Source: Phocaeicola coprophilus | Lineage (GTDB): Bacteria > Bacteroidota > Bacteroidia > Bacteroidales > Bacteroidaceae | Assembly (NCBI GenBank): GCA_016900015.1 | Contig: JACJJM010000014.1 | Location: 28,413-92,412 of the forward strand | Reading direction: 5' to 3' | Length of the DNA stretch: 64,000 nt | Shown here: positions 1-7,703 of the stretch, in pieces | Numbering within the stretch: position 1 is the stretch's first letter | Layout of the letters: each line of letters begins with the position of its first letter | Translations under genes and position numbers: made by a program | The notes under the pieces: model-generated | Seen by the model: the letters and a program-made list of their open reading frames with translations, nothing else | What the model was told of the DNA's origin: nothing | Databases searched by the model: none

Positions 1-221
1 GATTTGTCGGATAGGAAGTTCACCTGTCCGATGGTGTAGACGACGGCTGCCGCCCAGATGTTCAGGTTTCCCCGCCGGAAGGGGCTGTCAGCCTCTTCTT
101 CAAGATGGTCGACAAGCTTGAGACAGAGTTGTTCGTACTCGTCGTTGAGTTTCTCTTTGCAGAAGGCTGACACGAGTGCGGCCAGCTCTTCTTTTTTCGG
201 GTTGTCGGATACTTTTTTCAT
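1..221 (-). CDS. DUF6398-like protein, 5' part only
   Basis: This is the N-terminal 73 codons of a leftward gene that runs off the left edge of the window. The ATG lies at 221-219 and no stop interrupts the frame. The visible protein is charged and then hydrophobic, with motifs such as CKEKLNDEYEQLCLKLV and WAAAVVYTIGQVNFL. This pattern (a helical start, then a conserved WAA-x-VY-x-IG-x-NFL stretch) resembles the DUF6398 domain, whose function is unknown. It lies 25 bp downstream of the HxlR regulator gene in the same orientation, so the two may be cotranscribed. The family match is from memory of the motif and is moderately secure. Confidence 0.6.
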   Translation of the reverse strand, partial: MKKVSDNPKKEELAALVSAFCKEKLNDEYEQLCLKLVDHLEEEADSPFRRGNLNIWAAAVVYTIGQVNFLSDK

Positions 222-246
222 AAAGATATATAGGGTTTTGTGAGGT

Positions 247-615
247 TTAGGCCCGTTCGTAGGCCTGACGGTGGCGCATGATGGACTTCATGTGGTCGAG
301 TGCCCACTGCGTGAGGGTGTGGATGATGGGGACGAGGCTGCGTCCCGTCTCCGTGAGTTCATATTCGACGCGGATGGGGACTTCGGGAAAGACGGTGCGC
401 TTCAGCAGTCCGTCGGCTTCGAGTGTGTGCAGGGTGGTGGAGAGCACTTTGGTCGAGATGTCGGGGATAAGCTTCCCCAGCTGGTTGAACCGCGTGCTGC
501 CGTTTTCGTCGAGGATGAGTATGATGAGCAAGGCCCATTTGTTGCCGAAGCGTGCGACGACATTGCGGATGGGGCACATCTCGACGATGGAATTTTTTTC
601 TTCTTTTTTTGCCAT
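247..615 (-). CDS. HxlR-family winged-helix regulator
   Basis: This 122-residue protein is a single winged-helix domain of the HxlR/MarR-like type. It has the family hallmarks: a conserved cysteine near the N-terminus in MCPIRNVVARFGNKW (Cys14), the FNQLGKLIPDISTKVLSTTL recognition-helix region, and the wing followed by YELTETGRSLVPI. HxlR proteins such as HxlR, YodB and HypR bind as dimers to inverted repeats, and several sense electrophiles or oxidants through the N-terminal cysteine. Here the gene is divergent from a cupin gene, and a perfect inverted repeat lies in the shared intergenic region, so control of the cupin gene and self-control are likely. The length is normal for the family. 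What it senses cannot be told from the sequence. Confidence 0.9.
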   Translation of the reverse strand: MAKKEEKNSIVEMCPIRNVVARFGNKWALLIILILDENGSTRFNQLGKLIPDISTKVLSTTLHTLEADGLLKRTVFPEVPIRVEYELTETGRSLVPIIHTLTQWALDHMKSIMRHRQAYERA

Positions 616-661
616 TCTAATCGTTTGTTTTTGACCAAAAGTGAGTTTTAGGTAACTAACC

Positions 662-683
662 TACAAGTTTGTAACTTCTTGTA
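662..683. promoter_or_regulatory. Putative HxlR operator (inverted repeat)
   Basis: TACAAG at 662-667 and CTTGTA at 678-683 form a perfect 6-bp inverted repeat with a 10-bp spacer. It sits between the divergent HxlR and cupin genes. The right half overlaps the likely -33 element of the cupin promoter, as expected for repression. Assignment to HxlR is inferred from position and symmetry. Confidence 0.5.
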
Positions 684-709
684 TAGTAGAAATATAGTCT
701 TTACATTTG
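679..709 (+). promoter_or_regulatory. Promoter of the cupin gene
   Basis: TTG at 679-681 and TACATTTG at 702-709 are separated by 20 bp and match the Bacteroidetes consensus TTTG-N19/20-TAnnTTTG. The start codon of the cupin gene lies about 100 bp downstream. Confidence 0.6.
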
Positions 710-806
710 CACTGTCGAAAGGAAAGTAACAATGCGATGCAAAGTTACAGCTTCCTTGCGAATAGCCAATAGACAGGATTTAATTAACATTTTAAAACAA
801 ACGAAT

Positions 807-1256
807 ATGAAACAGATTGAAACCATTGCAACGGCAGCGAATTTCAGTGCTGTCAATGTAGGCAAGTTGAACGAATTGAGTGATTACGTCCTCGAGCTTG
901 GCCCGGACGTGAAAATTCCTGGTAAAGTGTTTGGCGGGGCAGCCCTTGGTGCTACGGGTGCGGAGTTTTCCTTCCAGATGTTTCAGCCCGGCACGGAGAC
1001 CGGTTTCCTTCATACCCACAAGACGCATGAGGAACTCTACTTCTTCCTCAGTGGACGGGGCGAGTTCCAGGTCGACGGGCAGGTCATTCCGGTCGAGGAA
1101 GGCAGTATCGTCCGTGTGGCTCCGGCCGGCGTGCGTTCGGTGCGTAACAATGGGGAGACTCCCCTCGTGATGCTCTGCGTGCAATACCGTGGGGCGACCT
1201 TCACCGCTGAGGATGCCGCTGACGGCAACATCCTTTCCGAACCGGTGAAGTGGTAA
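807..1256 (+). CDS. Small cupin-domain protein
   Basis: The 149-residue product is a single-domain cupin. The first cupin motif is seen in FLHTHKTHEELYFFLSGRG, with two histidines and a glutamate as probable metal ligands. The second is in the region around GSIVRVAPAGVRSVRNNG, where the usual histidine is replaced by arginine or serine, so the metal site may be incomplete. An upstream in-frame ATG at 732 exists, but the ATG at 807 fits better because it gives a normal N-terminus (MKQIETI) and lies after the promoter. It is divergent from the HxlR gene and is its most likely target. Small cupins controlled by HxlR regulators often act in handling of quinones or small organic molecules, but the substrate here is unknown. 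Confidence 0.85.
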   Translation: MKQIETIATAANFSAVNVGKLNELSDYVLELGPDVKIPGKVFGGAALGATGAEFSFQMFQPGTETGFLHTHKTHEELYFFLSGRGEFQVDGQVIPVEEGSIVRVAPAGVRSVRNNGETPLVMLCVQYRGATFTAEDAADGNILSEPVKW

Positions 1257-1286
1257 GTCCTCCGGCAGACGGAATCTTTAGAAAAA

Positions 1287-1334
1287 CCCATACAGACGTT
1301 TCCCCGGCGGGGCGTCCGTATGGGTCTTGTTTTT
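1287..1334 (+). terminator. Terminator after the cupin gene
   Basis: The arms at 1287-1298 (CCCATACAGACG) and 1313-1324 (CGTCCGTATGGG) pair with one mismatch and are followed by a T-rich tract. This is a good intrinsic terminator 30 bp after the cupin stop codon. Confidence 0.8.
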
Positions 1335-1335
1335 A

Positions 1336-1426
1336 TCCCCTCCTTTCGCGGCGCGGGCGGAATAGACTCCGGGCGGGGACGGAAAGGACTCCGTCGTCGG
1401 GCGGACTCCTTTCCGCTCCCGGCTGG
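1336..1426. repeat. Dispersed CTTTCCG mosaic repeat, copy 1
   Basis: This is a GC-rich intergenic element with modules shared by five other places in the window: GGACGGAAAGGACTCCG, GGCGGAATAGACTCCG and GGACTCCTTTCCGCTCCCGG. The modules are partly complementary to each other, so the RNA or single strand could fold. It lies just downstream of the cupin terminator and carries no plausible gene. Confidence 0.6.
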
Positions 1427-1545
1427 AATGAAGTCCATTTGAGGCGGAAGACAATGTGCTGACTATGAGCGATGTGTCGTTTTTTAGCATTTACCGGTAG
1501 TTTCTGCCCGCGGAAAAGTGTTATATTTGCTGTGACCAATCATAA

Positions 1546-2265
1546 ATGCTTATGAAAAAGTTGTTGTCTCTTGCCCTGTGCACGGTCATGGCCGTGTCGG
1601 GGTGTACATCGCAGGGAGGTATTGCCGGTGACCCTACGGCCGTGATGCTGGGTGCGAACATCGGCGGACTGACGGGGGCTGTCATCGGATCGTCCGGCTC
1701 GCACTATCACTCTTATCGCGGCTCGTTGGTGGGTTCACTGGTGGGGACGATTGCCGGGGCGGCCATCGCCAGTGCGGCCACGGCACCGAAGAAGCCGGCT
1801 GAAGATGTCTACATCGTCGAGACCCGCCCGTACAGGGAGCGCGGTTATTATGACAGCTATGACGGGTCTCGTTCGTCCGGGCGCATGCCTGCCTATGGGC
1901 GTTACCGCGACGGAGAACGTTCTACGGACTTGGAAATACGCAACATCCGTTTCATAGACGGCAACCGCAACCACATTATTGAGTCGGGCGAGGAGGCGAA
2001 AATCATTTTTGAAGTGGTCAACAGCGGGCGGCTGGCCGCCTACCACGTCACGCCGGTCGTGGCTGAGAAAAACGGACTCAAGCATCTGTACATCTCCTCG
2101 TCGGTCACGATGGAGTGCATACCTGCGGGCGACGGCATCCGTTACACGGCTGTCATCCGTGCTGGCAAAATGCGTCGGGGCGAAGCCGTATTCCATGTCA
2201 CTGCGCTCGACGGCAACGGCGGGATGATTCCCATCCGGGAGTTTACTGTCCCGGTGAGGAAATGA
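1546..2265 (+). CDS. Glycine-zipper lipoprotein
   Basis: The 239-residue product begins with a type II signal peptide with a lipobox ending in VSGC (Cys20 from the first ATG; a second start, MKK, is two codons later). Residues about 35-80 are a glycine-zipper-like segment (ANIGGLTGAVIGS, LVGSLVGTIAGAAIA), as found in outer-membrane lipoproteins of the SlyB/PcP type. After a Tyr/Arg-rich linker, the C-terminal 110 residues look like a beta-sandwich of the CARDB or NEW3 kind (DLEIRNIRFIDGNRN, FHVTALDGNGG). A TATATTTG box at 1522-1529 is a likely -7 element. Role: probably outer-membrane associated; the specific function is unknown. Confidence 0.75.
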   Translation: MLMKKLLSLALCTVMAVSGCTSQGGIAGDPTAVMLGANIGGLTGAVIGSSGSHYHSYRGSLVGSLVGTIAGAAIASAATAPKKPAEDVYIVETRPYRERGYYDSYDGSRSSGRMPAYGRYRDGERSTDLEIRNIRFIDGNRNHIIESGEEAKIIFEVVNSGRLAAYHVTPVVAEKNGLKHLYISSSVTMECIPAGDGIRYTAVIRAGKMRRGEAVFHVTALDGNGGMIPIREFTVPVRK

Positions 2266-2271
2266 GAAGAG

Positions 2272-2368
2272 CCCCACCAAACCTCCCCCGAGGGGAGGCT
2301 TTCATCCTGTATGATACAATAATGTATTATAGGACAGAAGCCTCCTCTCGGGGGAGGTTTGGTGGGGC
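2272..2368. terminator. Long palindromic hairpin, bidirectional terminator
   Basis: Two arms of about 38 bp (2272-2310 and 2331-2368) are almost perfectly complementary. They begin CCCCACCAAACCTCCCC and end GGGGAGGTTTGGTGGGG, with an AT-rich loop. A T tract follows on the right and an A-rich stretch precedes on the left, so it can terminate both the lipoprotein gene and the convergent metY gene. Its length and regularity suggest a repeat-derived element rather than a minimal terminator. Confidence 0.75.
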
Positions 2369-2381
2369 CCTTCTTTTTGCC

Positions 2382-3662
2382 TTATTTCTCCAGGGCCTGT
2401 TCGATGTCAGCTAGGATGTCGTTGACATCCTCGATGCCGACGGAGAGGCGGATGAGGTCGGGTGCTATGCCGGCTTCACGCAACTGTTCGTCGCTGAGCT
2501 GGCGGTGCGTGTGGCTGGCGGGATGGAGCACGCAGGTGCGGGCGTCGGCCACGTGTGTCACGATGCAAATCATCCGCAGGCTGTCCATGAAGTGCACGGC
2601 ATCTTCACGCGTGCCTTTCAGTCCGAAGGCGATGACGCCGCAGGCTCCGTTCGGCAGGTATTTCTGTGCCAGTTCGTAGTACTTGCTGCTTTTCAGTCCG
2701 CAGTAGTGCACCCAGGCCACGCGCGGATGGCGTTCCAGGTATTCAGCGACGGTTTGTGCGTTGCGGCAGTGTTGGGGCACACGCAGGTGGAGTGTCTCGA
2801 GGCCGAGATTGAGCAAGAATGCGTTTTGCGGCGACTGCGTAGAGCCGAGGTCGCGCATGAGCTGGGCATTGATTTTGGTGATGTAGGCCATCTTGCCGAA
2901 TGCTTTCGTGTAGGTCAGTCCGTGGTAGGAAGCGTCGGGCTTCGTCAGTCCGGGGAAGCGGTCGGCGTATGCATCCCAGTCGAAGCGTCCGCTGTCGACG
3001 ATGGCCCCACCCAGACTGACGGCGTGTCCGTCCATGTATTTCGTCGTGGAGTGGGTGACGATGTCGGCTCCCCATTCGAAGGGGCGGCAGTTGATAGGCG
3101 TGGCAAAGGTGTTGTCCACGATGAGAGGCACGCCGTGGCTGTGGGCTATGCGGGCGAACTTCTCGATGTCAAGCACCTGGATGCCCGGATTGGAGATGGT
3201 CTCGCCGAAGAGGGCTTTCGTGTTCGGGCGGAAAGCGCGGCTGATTTCCTCTTCGCTCGCGTCAGCGTCGACAAACGTGCAGTCGATGCCCATCTTCTTC
3301 ATGGTCACTCCGAAGAGGTTGAACGTGCCGCCGTAGATGGCTGTAGCACACACGAGGTGGTCGCCTGCCTCGCAGAGGTTGTGCATGGCGTAGAAGTTGG
3401 CGGCTTGGCCGGAAGAGGTGAGCACAGCGCCCACGCCGCCTTCCAGTGCGGCAATCTTTGCAGCCACGGCGTCGGTCGTAGGGTTTTGCAGGCGGGTGTA
3501 GAAATAGCCGCTCTCTTCGAGGTCGAACAGGCGTGCCATTTCTTCGCTGCTGTCATATTTGAAAGTGGTGCTTTGGTAGATGGGGAGCACGCGCGGCTCT
3601 CCGTTTTTGGGTGTCCATCCGGCTTGGACACAAAGTGTGCCGGGATTGAGTTTCTTTGTCAT
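2382..3662 (-). CDS. metY: O-acetylhomoserine sulfhydrylase (aminocarboxypropyltransferase)
   Basis: This 426-residue PLP enzyme belongs to the Cys/Met metabolism family. The PLP-binding lysine is Lys208 in HSTTKYMDGH, Asp183 lies in IVDNTFATP, and SSGQAA near residue 84 binds the cofactor phosphate. Length and motifs (HGLTYTKAFGKMAYI, VTHVADARTCVLHPASHTHR, LSVGIEDVNDI) match O-acetylhomoserine aminocarboxypropyltransferase rather than cystathionine gamma-synthase. It makes homocysteine directly from O-acetylhomoserine and sulfide in the cytoplasm. TACTTTTG on the minus strand (3718-3711) is a possible -7 element. It converges on the glycine-zipper lipoprotein gene across the long hairpin terminator and is divergent from the amidase gene. 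Confidence 0.95.
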   Translation of the reverse strand: MTKKLNPGTLCVQAGWTPKNGEPRVLPIYQSTTFKYDSSEEMARLFDLEESGYFYTRLQNPTTDAVAAKIAALEGGVGAVLTSSGQAANFYAMHNLCEAGDHLVCATAIYGGTFNLFGVTMKKMGIDCTFVDADASEEEISRAFRPNTKALFGETISNPGIQVLDIEKFARIAHSHGVPLIVDNTFATPINCRPFEWGADIVTHSTTKYMDGHAVSLGGAIVDSGRFDWDAYADRFPGLTKPDASYHGLTYTKAFGKMAYITKINAQLMRDLGSTQSPQNAFLLNLGLETLHLRVPQHCRNAQTVAEYLERHPRVAWVHYCGLKSSKYYELAQKYLPNGACGVIAFGLKGTREDAVHFMDSLRMICIVTHVADARTCVLHPASHTHRQLSDEQLREAGIAPDLIRLSVGIEDVNDILADIEQALEK

Positions 3663-3780
3663 AAAGCTATAATGTTTTTGTATTTGTACCTAAAAAGCGG
3701 TTGAGTGTCGCAAAAGTAGGGAAAATATTGTATTTTTGTCCATCGTTAGTCCGTATATTGGAATGAAATAAGCCTTTTTA

Positions 3781-4818
3781 ATGAAAATAGCAACGCAATT
3801 TATCGTCCGATTCTCTCTCCTGCTTCTGTTGTTCGCGCCATTGTGTGGCGTGCGAGCCCAACAACAGACTGACGTTCCCCGTCGGGGCGAGGGCATCACC
3901 ACTTTCCTTCAGCGTCATGGACGTTCGCCAAAGTTGTATTATGATGACTTCGTGGAGCTGAACCGCAAGAAGTTGCGCGGGAGCAAAGAGCTTCGTTTGG
4001 GCGTGTCGTATATCGTTCCTCCATTGAAAGATGCATCTTCAACGTCTGCTTCTAAGAAAAAAAATTCACGCCGTGGCAAGTCCGTGCGCGAACCATTGTT
4101 GGGCAAACGTTTCCGTGATGTGGCAGTCACATCCGACCGGCTGGCCGGAACCTGTTTCTATCTCGTGAGCGGACATGGCGGTCCTGATCCCGGTGCCATC
4201 GGCCGCGTGGGGCGGCATGAGCTTCATGAGGATGAGTATGCCTATGACATCATCCTCCGCCTGGCACGCTATCTGCTTAGCGAGGGCGCCGAAGTGCGCA
4301 TCATTATCCAGGATGCAAAGGACGGCATACGGGGTGACGCTTATCTGTCGAACAGCAAGCGTGAGACGTGCATGGGTGACCCTATTCCCCTTAATCAAGT
4401 CGCCCGCCTGCAGCAGCGTTGTGACAAAATCAATACGCTTTATGCCAAAGACCGCAAACGCTACAAATATTGCCGTGCTCTCTTTGTCCATGTTGATAGT
4501 CAAGGGCGTGGCAAGCAGATGGATGTTTATTTCTACCATGCGGCTGGAAGCGGGAAGGGAGAGCGGCTGGCCGATGCCCTGCGTTCCACTTTCAAGGCCA
4601 AGTATGGCATTCATCAGCCCGGCCGTGGCTTTACGGGGACGGTGAGCGAACGCGGCCTCTATGTGCTCAATCACACCACGCCGGTGGCTGTATTCGTGGA
4701 GCTTGGCAATATACAGAACCAATCGGACCTGCGCCGTCTGGTACAGCCTGACAACCGCGAAGCCTTGGCCAAGTGGCTCAAGGACGGCATTGCGAAAGAT
4801 TATGTTTCCAATAAATGA
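3781..4818 (+). CDS. N-acetylmuramoyl-L-alanine amidase (Amidase_3)
   Basis: The 345-residue protein has a signal peptide (residues 1-26, ending VRAQ), a LysM-like N-terminal stretch (about 37-81, GITTFLQRHGRSPKLYY to SYIVPP), a basic Ser/Lys linker, and a C-terminal zinc amidase domain (about 124-345). Zinc ligands are likely His132 in SGHGGPDPGAIG, Glu150 or Glu152, and His237 in FVHVDSQ; the C-terminal VELGNIQNQSDLRRL carries the catalytic glutamate. FVHVDSQ replaces the more common SIHANA. It should cleave peptide stems from peptidoglycan in the periplasm during growth or division. Its stop codon lies 4 bp before the first start of the thioesterase gene, so the two are cotranscribed. Confidence 0.9.
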   Translation: MKIATQFIVRFSLLLLLFAPLCGVRAQQQTDVPRRGEGITTFLQRHGRSPKLYYDDFVELNRKKLRGSKELRLGVSYIVPPLKDASSTSASKKKNSRRGKSVREPLLGKRFRDVAVTSDRLAGTCFYLVSGHGGPDPGAIGRVGRHELHEDEYAYDIILRLARYLLSEGAEVRIIIQDAKDGIRGDAYLSNSKRETCMGDPIPLNQVARLQQRCDKINTLYAKDRKRYKYCRALFVHVDSQGRGKQMDVYFYHAAGSGKGERLADALRSTFKAKYGIHQPGRGFTGTVSERGLYVLNHTTPVAVFVELGNIQNQSDLRRLVQPDNREALAKWLKDGIAKDYVSNK

Positions 4819-4822
4819 ATCA

Positions 4823-5266
4823 ATGATTATGACCTTCCACCACACTTATCCCGTACAACTCCGCTTCAGCGACGTCGACCAGCTGGGGCATGTGAACAAC
4901 TCCGTCTATTTTTCCCTCTACGACTTGGCCAAGACGGCTTATCTCTCTGCTGTCCTCGGCGAAGGAATGAACTACCGTCACTCGTCGCTTGTCATCGCCA
5001 ACATCAACGCCAACTTCTTCGTACCCGTCTTTTTCACCGACCAGATAGCCGTCGAGACGGCTACCATCCACTTGGGCCACAAGAGCTTCACGCTCCTGCA
5101 GCGCGCCGTGTGCGCCGTCACGGGCGAGGTGAAGTGCGAGTGCCGCACGGTGATGGTGGCCTATGATGTCGAGGCACAGCAGTCGTTCGCCCTCCCCGGG
5201 GAGTGGCGCGAGGCCCTGGCCCGCTTCGAGAAATGCACTGTGGAGGAACTGGAAGCCGGTCGGTAA
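4823..5266 (+). CDS. Hotdog-fold acyl-CoA thioesterase
   Basis: The product (147 residues from the ATG at 4823, or 145 from 4829) is a 4-hydroxybenzoyl-CoA thioesterase-like hotdog protein. The motif LRFSDVDQLGHVNNSVYFSLYD contains the Asp and the HVNN signature of the YbgC/FadM group. These enzymes hydrolyse acyl-CoA or aryl-CoA esters. It directly follows the amidase gene. Link to the cell envelope is suggested only by context, since YbgC-like enzymes are often near envelope genes. The substrate is not visible in the sequence. Confidence 0.85.
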   Translation: MIMTFHHTYPVQLRFSDVDQLGHVNNSVYFSLYDLAKTAYLSAVLGEGMNYRHSSLVIANINANFFVPVFFTDQIAVETATIHLGHKSFTLLQRAVCAVTGEVKCECRTVMVAYDVEAQQSFALPGEWREALARFEKCTVEELEAGR

Positions 5267-5316
5267 TCTTCTGTCGCATATCTGCTTTCTCTGTCGCTGT
5301 ATGCCAACTACTCGGA

Positions 5317-5357
5317 CAAAAAATGCTGCCCATGACCTTCGCAGGCAATGGGCAGCA
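5317..5357 (-). terminator. Terminator of gdhA
   Basis: TGCTGCCCAT (5324-5333) and ATGGGCAGCA (5348-5357) form a perfect 10-bp stem. On the minus strand the stem is followed by six T residues (5323-5318). This is a strong intrinsic terminator after gdhA. Confidence 0.85.
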
Positions 5358-5401
5358 CATTACAATACAAAATACAAATACAACTAAACGAGATTCTATT
5401 A

Positions 5402-6739
5402 TTAAACGATTCCTTGTGCCATCATTGCATGAGCCACTTTCATGAAGCCTGCAATGTTTGCACCCTTCACGTAATTGATGTAGCCGTCCGGCTCGGTGCC
5501 GTATTTCACGCACTGTGCGTGGATGTTGCCCATAATTTCGTGAAGTCTGCGGTCTACTTCCTCAGCAGTCCAGCTCATGTGCATTGCGTTCTGGCTCATT
5601 TCCAAGCCTGAGGTGGCGACGCCGCCGGCGTTGACAGCCTTGCCCGGAGCGTAGAGAATCTTGTGCTCGATGAAGGCGTCGATGGCTTCCGGCGTACATC
5701 CCATGTTGGATATTTCGCCCACGCAAGTCACGTTATTGTTAATTAAGGCTTTGGCATCTTCTCCATTGAGTTCGTTCTGGGTAGCGCACGGCAGAGCAAT
5801 GTCCACTTTCACTTCCCAAGGCTTGCGGCCTGCCACGAACTTGGCATTCGGATATTTCTCTGCATACGGAGCCACGATGTCGTTGCCCGATGCACGCAGT
5901 TCGAGCATGTAGTCAATCTTTTCGCCGCTGATGCCGTCCGGGTCATATACGTAACCGTCCGGACCGGAGATGGTGACTACCTTAGCTCCGAGTTGGGTAG
6001 CTTTGGTTGCTGCACCCCAAGCCACGTTTCCGAAGCCGGAGATGGCAACTGTCTTGCCCTTTATATCTATGCCTTTCATTTGCAACATGTGGTTTACGAA
6101 GTACAAGCCGCCGAAGCCGGTTGCTTCAGGACGGATGAGTGAACCGCCGAATTCCAAACCTTTGCCGGTGAATGTCCCGGTAAATTCGCGGGTCAGCTTC
6201 TTGTACATGCCAAACATGTAGCCCACTTCGCGGCCGCCTACGCCGATGTCGCCTGCGGGAACGTCCATATCCGGACCGAGGTGACGCCACAGTTCGAGGA
6301 TGAAGGCTTGGCAGAAACGCATGATTTCGCCTTCGCTCTTGCCACGCGGAGAGAAGTCAGAACCGCCCTTGCCGCCGCCCATAGGCAGTGTGGTCAGTGC
6401 GTTCTTGAAGGTCTGTTCGAAACCTAAGAACTTCAGGATGGACAGATTGACTGAAGCGTGGAAACGGATACCGCCTTTGTACGGGCCAATGGCATTGTTG
6501 AATTGTACACGATAACCGAGGTTGACTTGAACCTTACCATTGTCGTCGACCCAGGGCACCTTGAATGTAAAGATGCGGTCGGGCTCTACTAAGCGTTCGA
6601 TAAGACTTACTTTCTCGAATTCGGGATGTTGATTGTAAATATCTTCAATGGACAAGAGGACTTCTCTTACCGCTTGTAGGTATTCCAATTCGCCTGGGTG
6701 TTTGGCTTCCAAGGAAGCCATGATGTTTTCAATGTTCAT
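5402..6739 (-). CDS. gdhA: NADP-type glutamate dehydrogenase
   Basis: The 445-residue protein is a hexameric-type glutamate dehydrogenase of the short (about 450 residues) class. The substrate region has RVQFNNAIGPYKGGIRFH and the catalytic lysine Lys124 in PMGGGKGGSDF; the nucleotide-binding Rossmann motif is SGFGNVAWGAATKA (about 234-248). It interconverts 2-oxoglutarate plus ammonium with glutamate, the main ammonium assimilation route in many Bacteroidales. It stands alone between a clear promoter and a clear terminator, so it is a single-gene unit. NADP preference is the family expectation for this subclass and is not shown directly. Confidence 0.96.
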   Translation of the reverse strand: MNIENIMASLEAKHPGELEYLQAVREVLLSIEDIYNQHPEFEKVSLIERLVEPDRIFTFKVPWVDDNGKVQVNLGYRVQFNNAIGPYKGGIRFHASVNLSILKFLGFEQTFKNALTTLPMGGGKGGSDFSPRGKSEGEIMRFCQAFILELWRHLGPDMDVPAGDIGVGGREVGYMFGMYKKLTREFTGTFTGKGLEFGGSLIRPEATGFGGLYFVNHMLQMKGIDIKGKTVAISGFGNVAWGAATKATQLGAKVVTISGPDGYVYDPDGISGEKIDYMLELRASGNDIVAPYAEKYPNAKFVAGRKPWEVKVDIALPCATQNELNGEDAKALINNNVTCVGEISNMGCTPEAIDAFIEHKILYAPGKAVNAGGVATSGLEMSQNAMHMSWTAEEVDRRLHEIMGNIHAQCVKYGTEPDGYINYVKGANIAGFMKVAHAMMAQGIV

Positions 6740-6787
6740 GGTAGTGCTGTTATTTAGGTTAATGATAAAATGTAATCATTACGAGTG

Positions 6788-6819
6788 CAAATATAGGACT
6801 TGTCGGGATACCTCCAAAA
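6788..6819 (-). promoter_or_regulatory. Promoter of gdhA
   Basis: Read on the minus strand, TTTTG (6819-6815), a 19-bp spacer and TATATTTG (6795-6788) match the Bacteroidetes consensus exactly. The start codon lies about 50 bp downstream. Confidence 0.75.
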
Positions 6820-7703
6820 CTTTTTGCGAGAAAAAACGCTGTTTTTTGATAAAATGTTAGTTAAAGCCCAAAAAGCTGCTTTATAACACTGTTTTATGAC
6901 TGCTTTTCCCCGACTTCCCCTTTCGGGGGTGGACAGATGGCGCAAAATGTCACTTCCGGCGGCTTGATTCCCGTCTGACGTCCTTGTCTTGGTTGCAGGA
7001 TGCGAACCCGACTCCCTGCTTTTGCTTCTCAGTTCCCCCGTGAGGCGGAAAGCCGCCGGACGTGTGCGGCCCTTCGGGATGCCGCCGGCAGGTCCGGAGG
7101 CTGGGGCGTGCTTCTTGCAGATTTGTTTTGTTGATGTTTTTCGCTGTTTCCCCGCCTCCCGGCCGGGGCTACCCTGCGGCTTCAGGGAGGACTGTCCGCC
7201 GGAAGGAGGCTTCCCAAGCGGTGCAGCGTGCTATTCTGCAAACTTCTGGGAATAAGTGTTTTATTAATCAGGCATTTTTCCCTCTATCCGGCTCGTGGAC
7301 GGAAAGGAGTCCGCTCCCGGCTACCCTCTATTCCGTCCTCGCCCGCCTTCCTTTCCGTGCATGGGCCGGATAGAGGGTCGGCCGGCAGGCGAAGGATGCC
7401 GCTTCTGCATGGGGTGCTTTGGACATTGGGAGGCAATGTGGGGTGTGCAGATTTTTTCTTGCGGCCGGATGCTTGTGCGTAGTTTCAAAAGAATCGAATC
7501 GCGACGAACGTCAAGTGTCGTTTTTCCGGCGCACGGTGATGGACTTTCCGTTGCTGGTGTTCCGGGACTACGGGCGCATCGGTGTCGCGGATTGAGGGAG
7601 GGTGAGGCTTTTGCTGTTTGCGGATGTGTTTTTTTGTTTCCCAAATGTGTCTTGCTGGGGAATCTTGCTTAATTTTGTGCTGTTAACCTTAGATGGAAAT
7701 GTC
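6820..7703. other. Long intergenic stretch without a clear gene
   Basis: Nearly 900 bp between gdhA and the hybrid sensor gene hold no frame with a recognisable protein. The stretch contains one CTTTCCG mosaic repeat (7280-7377). TAATTTTG at 7670-7677 is a possible -7 element for the sensor gene, 27 bp before its start. The rest is GC-rich sequence with short open frames that look accidental. Confidence 0.5.
7280..7377. repeat. Dispersed CTTTCCG mosaic repeat, copy 2
   Basis: The ends are a perfect 13-bp inverted repeat, CCCTCTATCCGGC (7280-7292) and GCCGGATAGAGGG (7365-7377). Inside are the family modules GGACGGAAAGGAGTCCG, CTACCCTCTATTCCGTCC and CTTCCTTTCCG. It can fold into one long stem with branches. 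Confidence 0.65.

Noticed and set aside
7602..7703. Longer start for the hybrid sensor gene
   Set aside because: It would place 34 extra residues before a good signal peptide and overlaps the -7 promoter box.
6820..7703. tRNA or other small RNA gene in the long gap
   Set aside because: No cloverleaf or known RNA motif was recognised; only the dispersed repeat can be supported.
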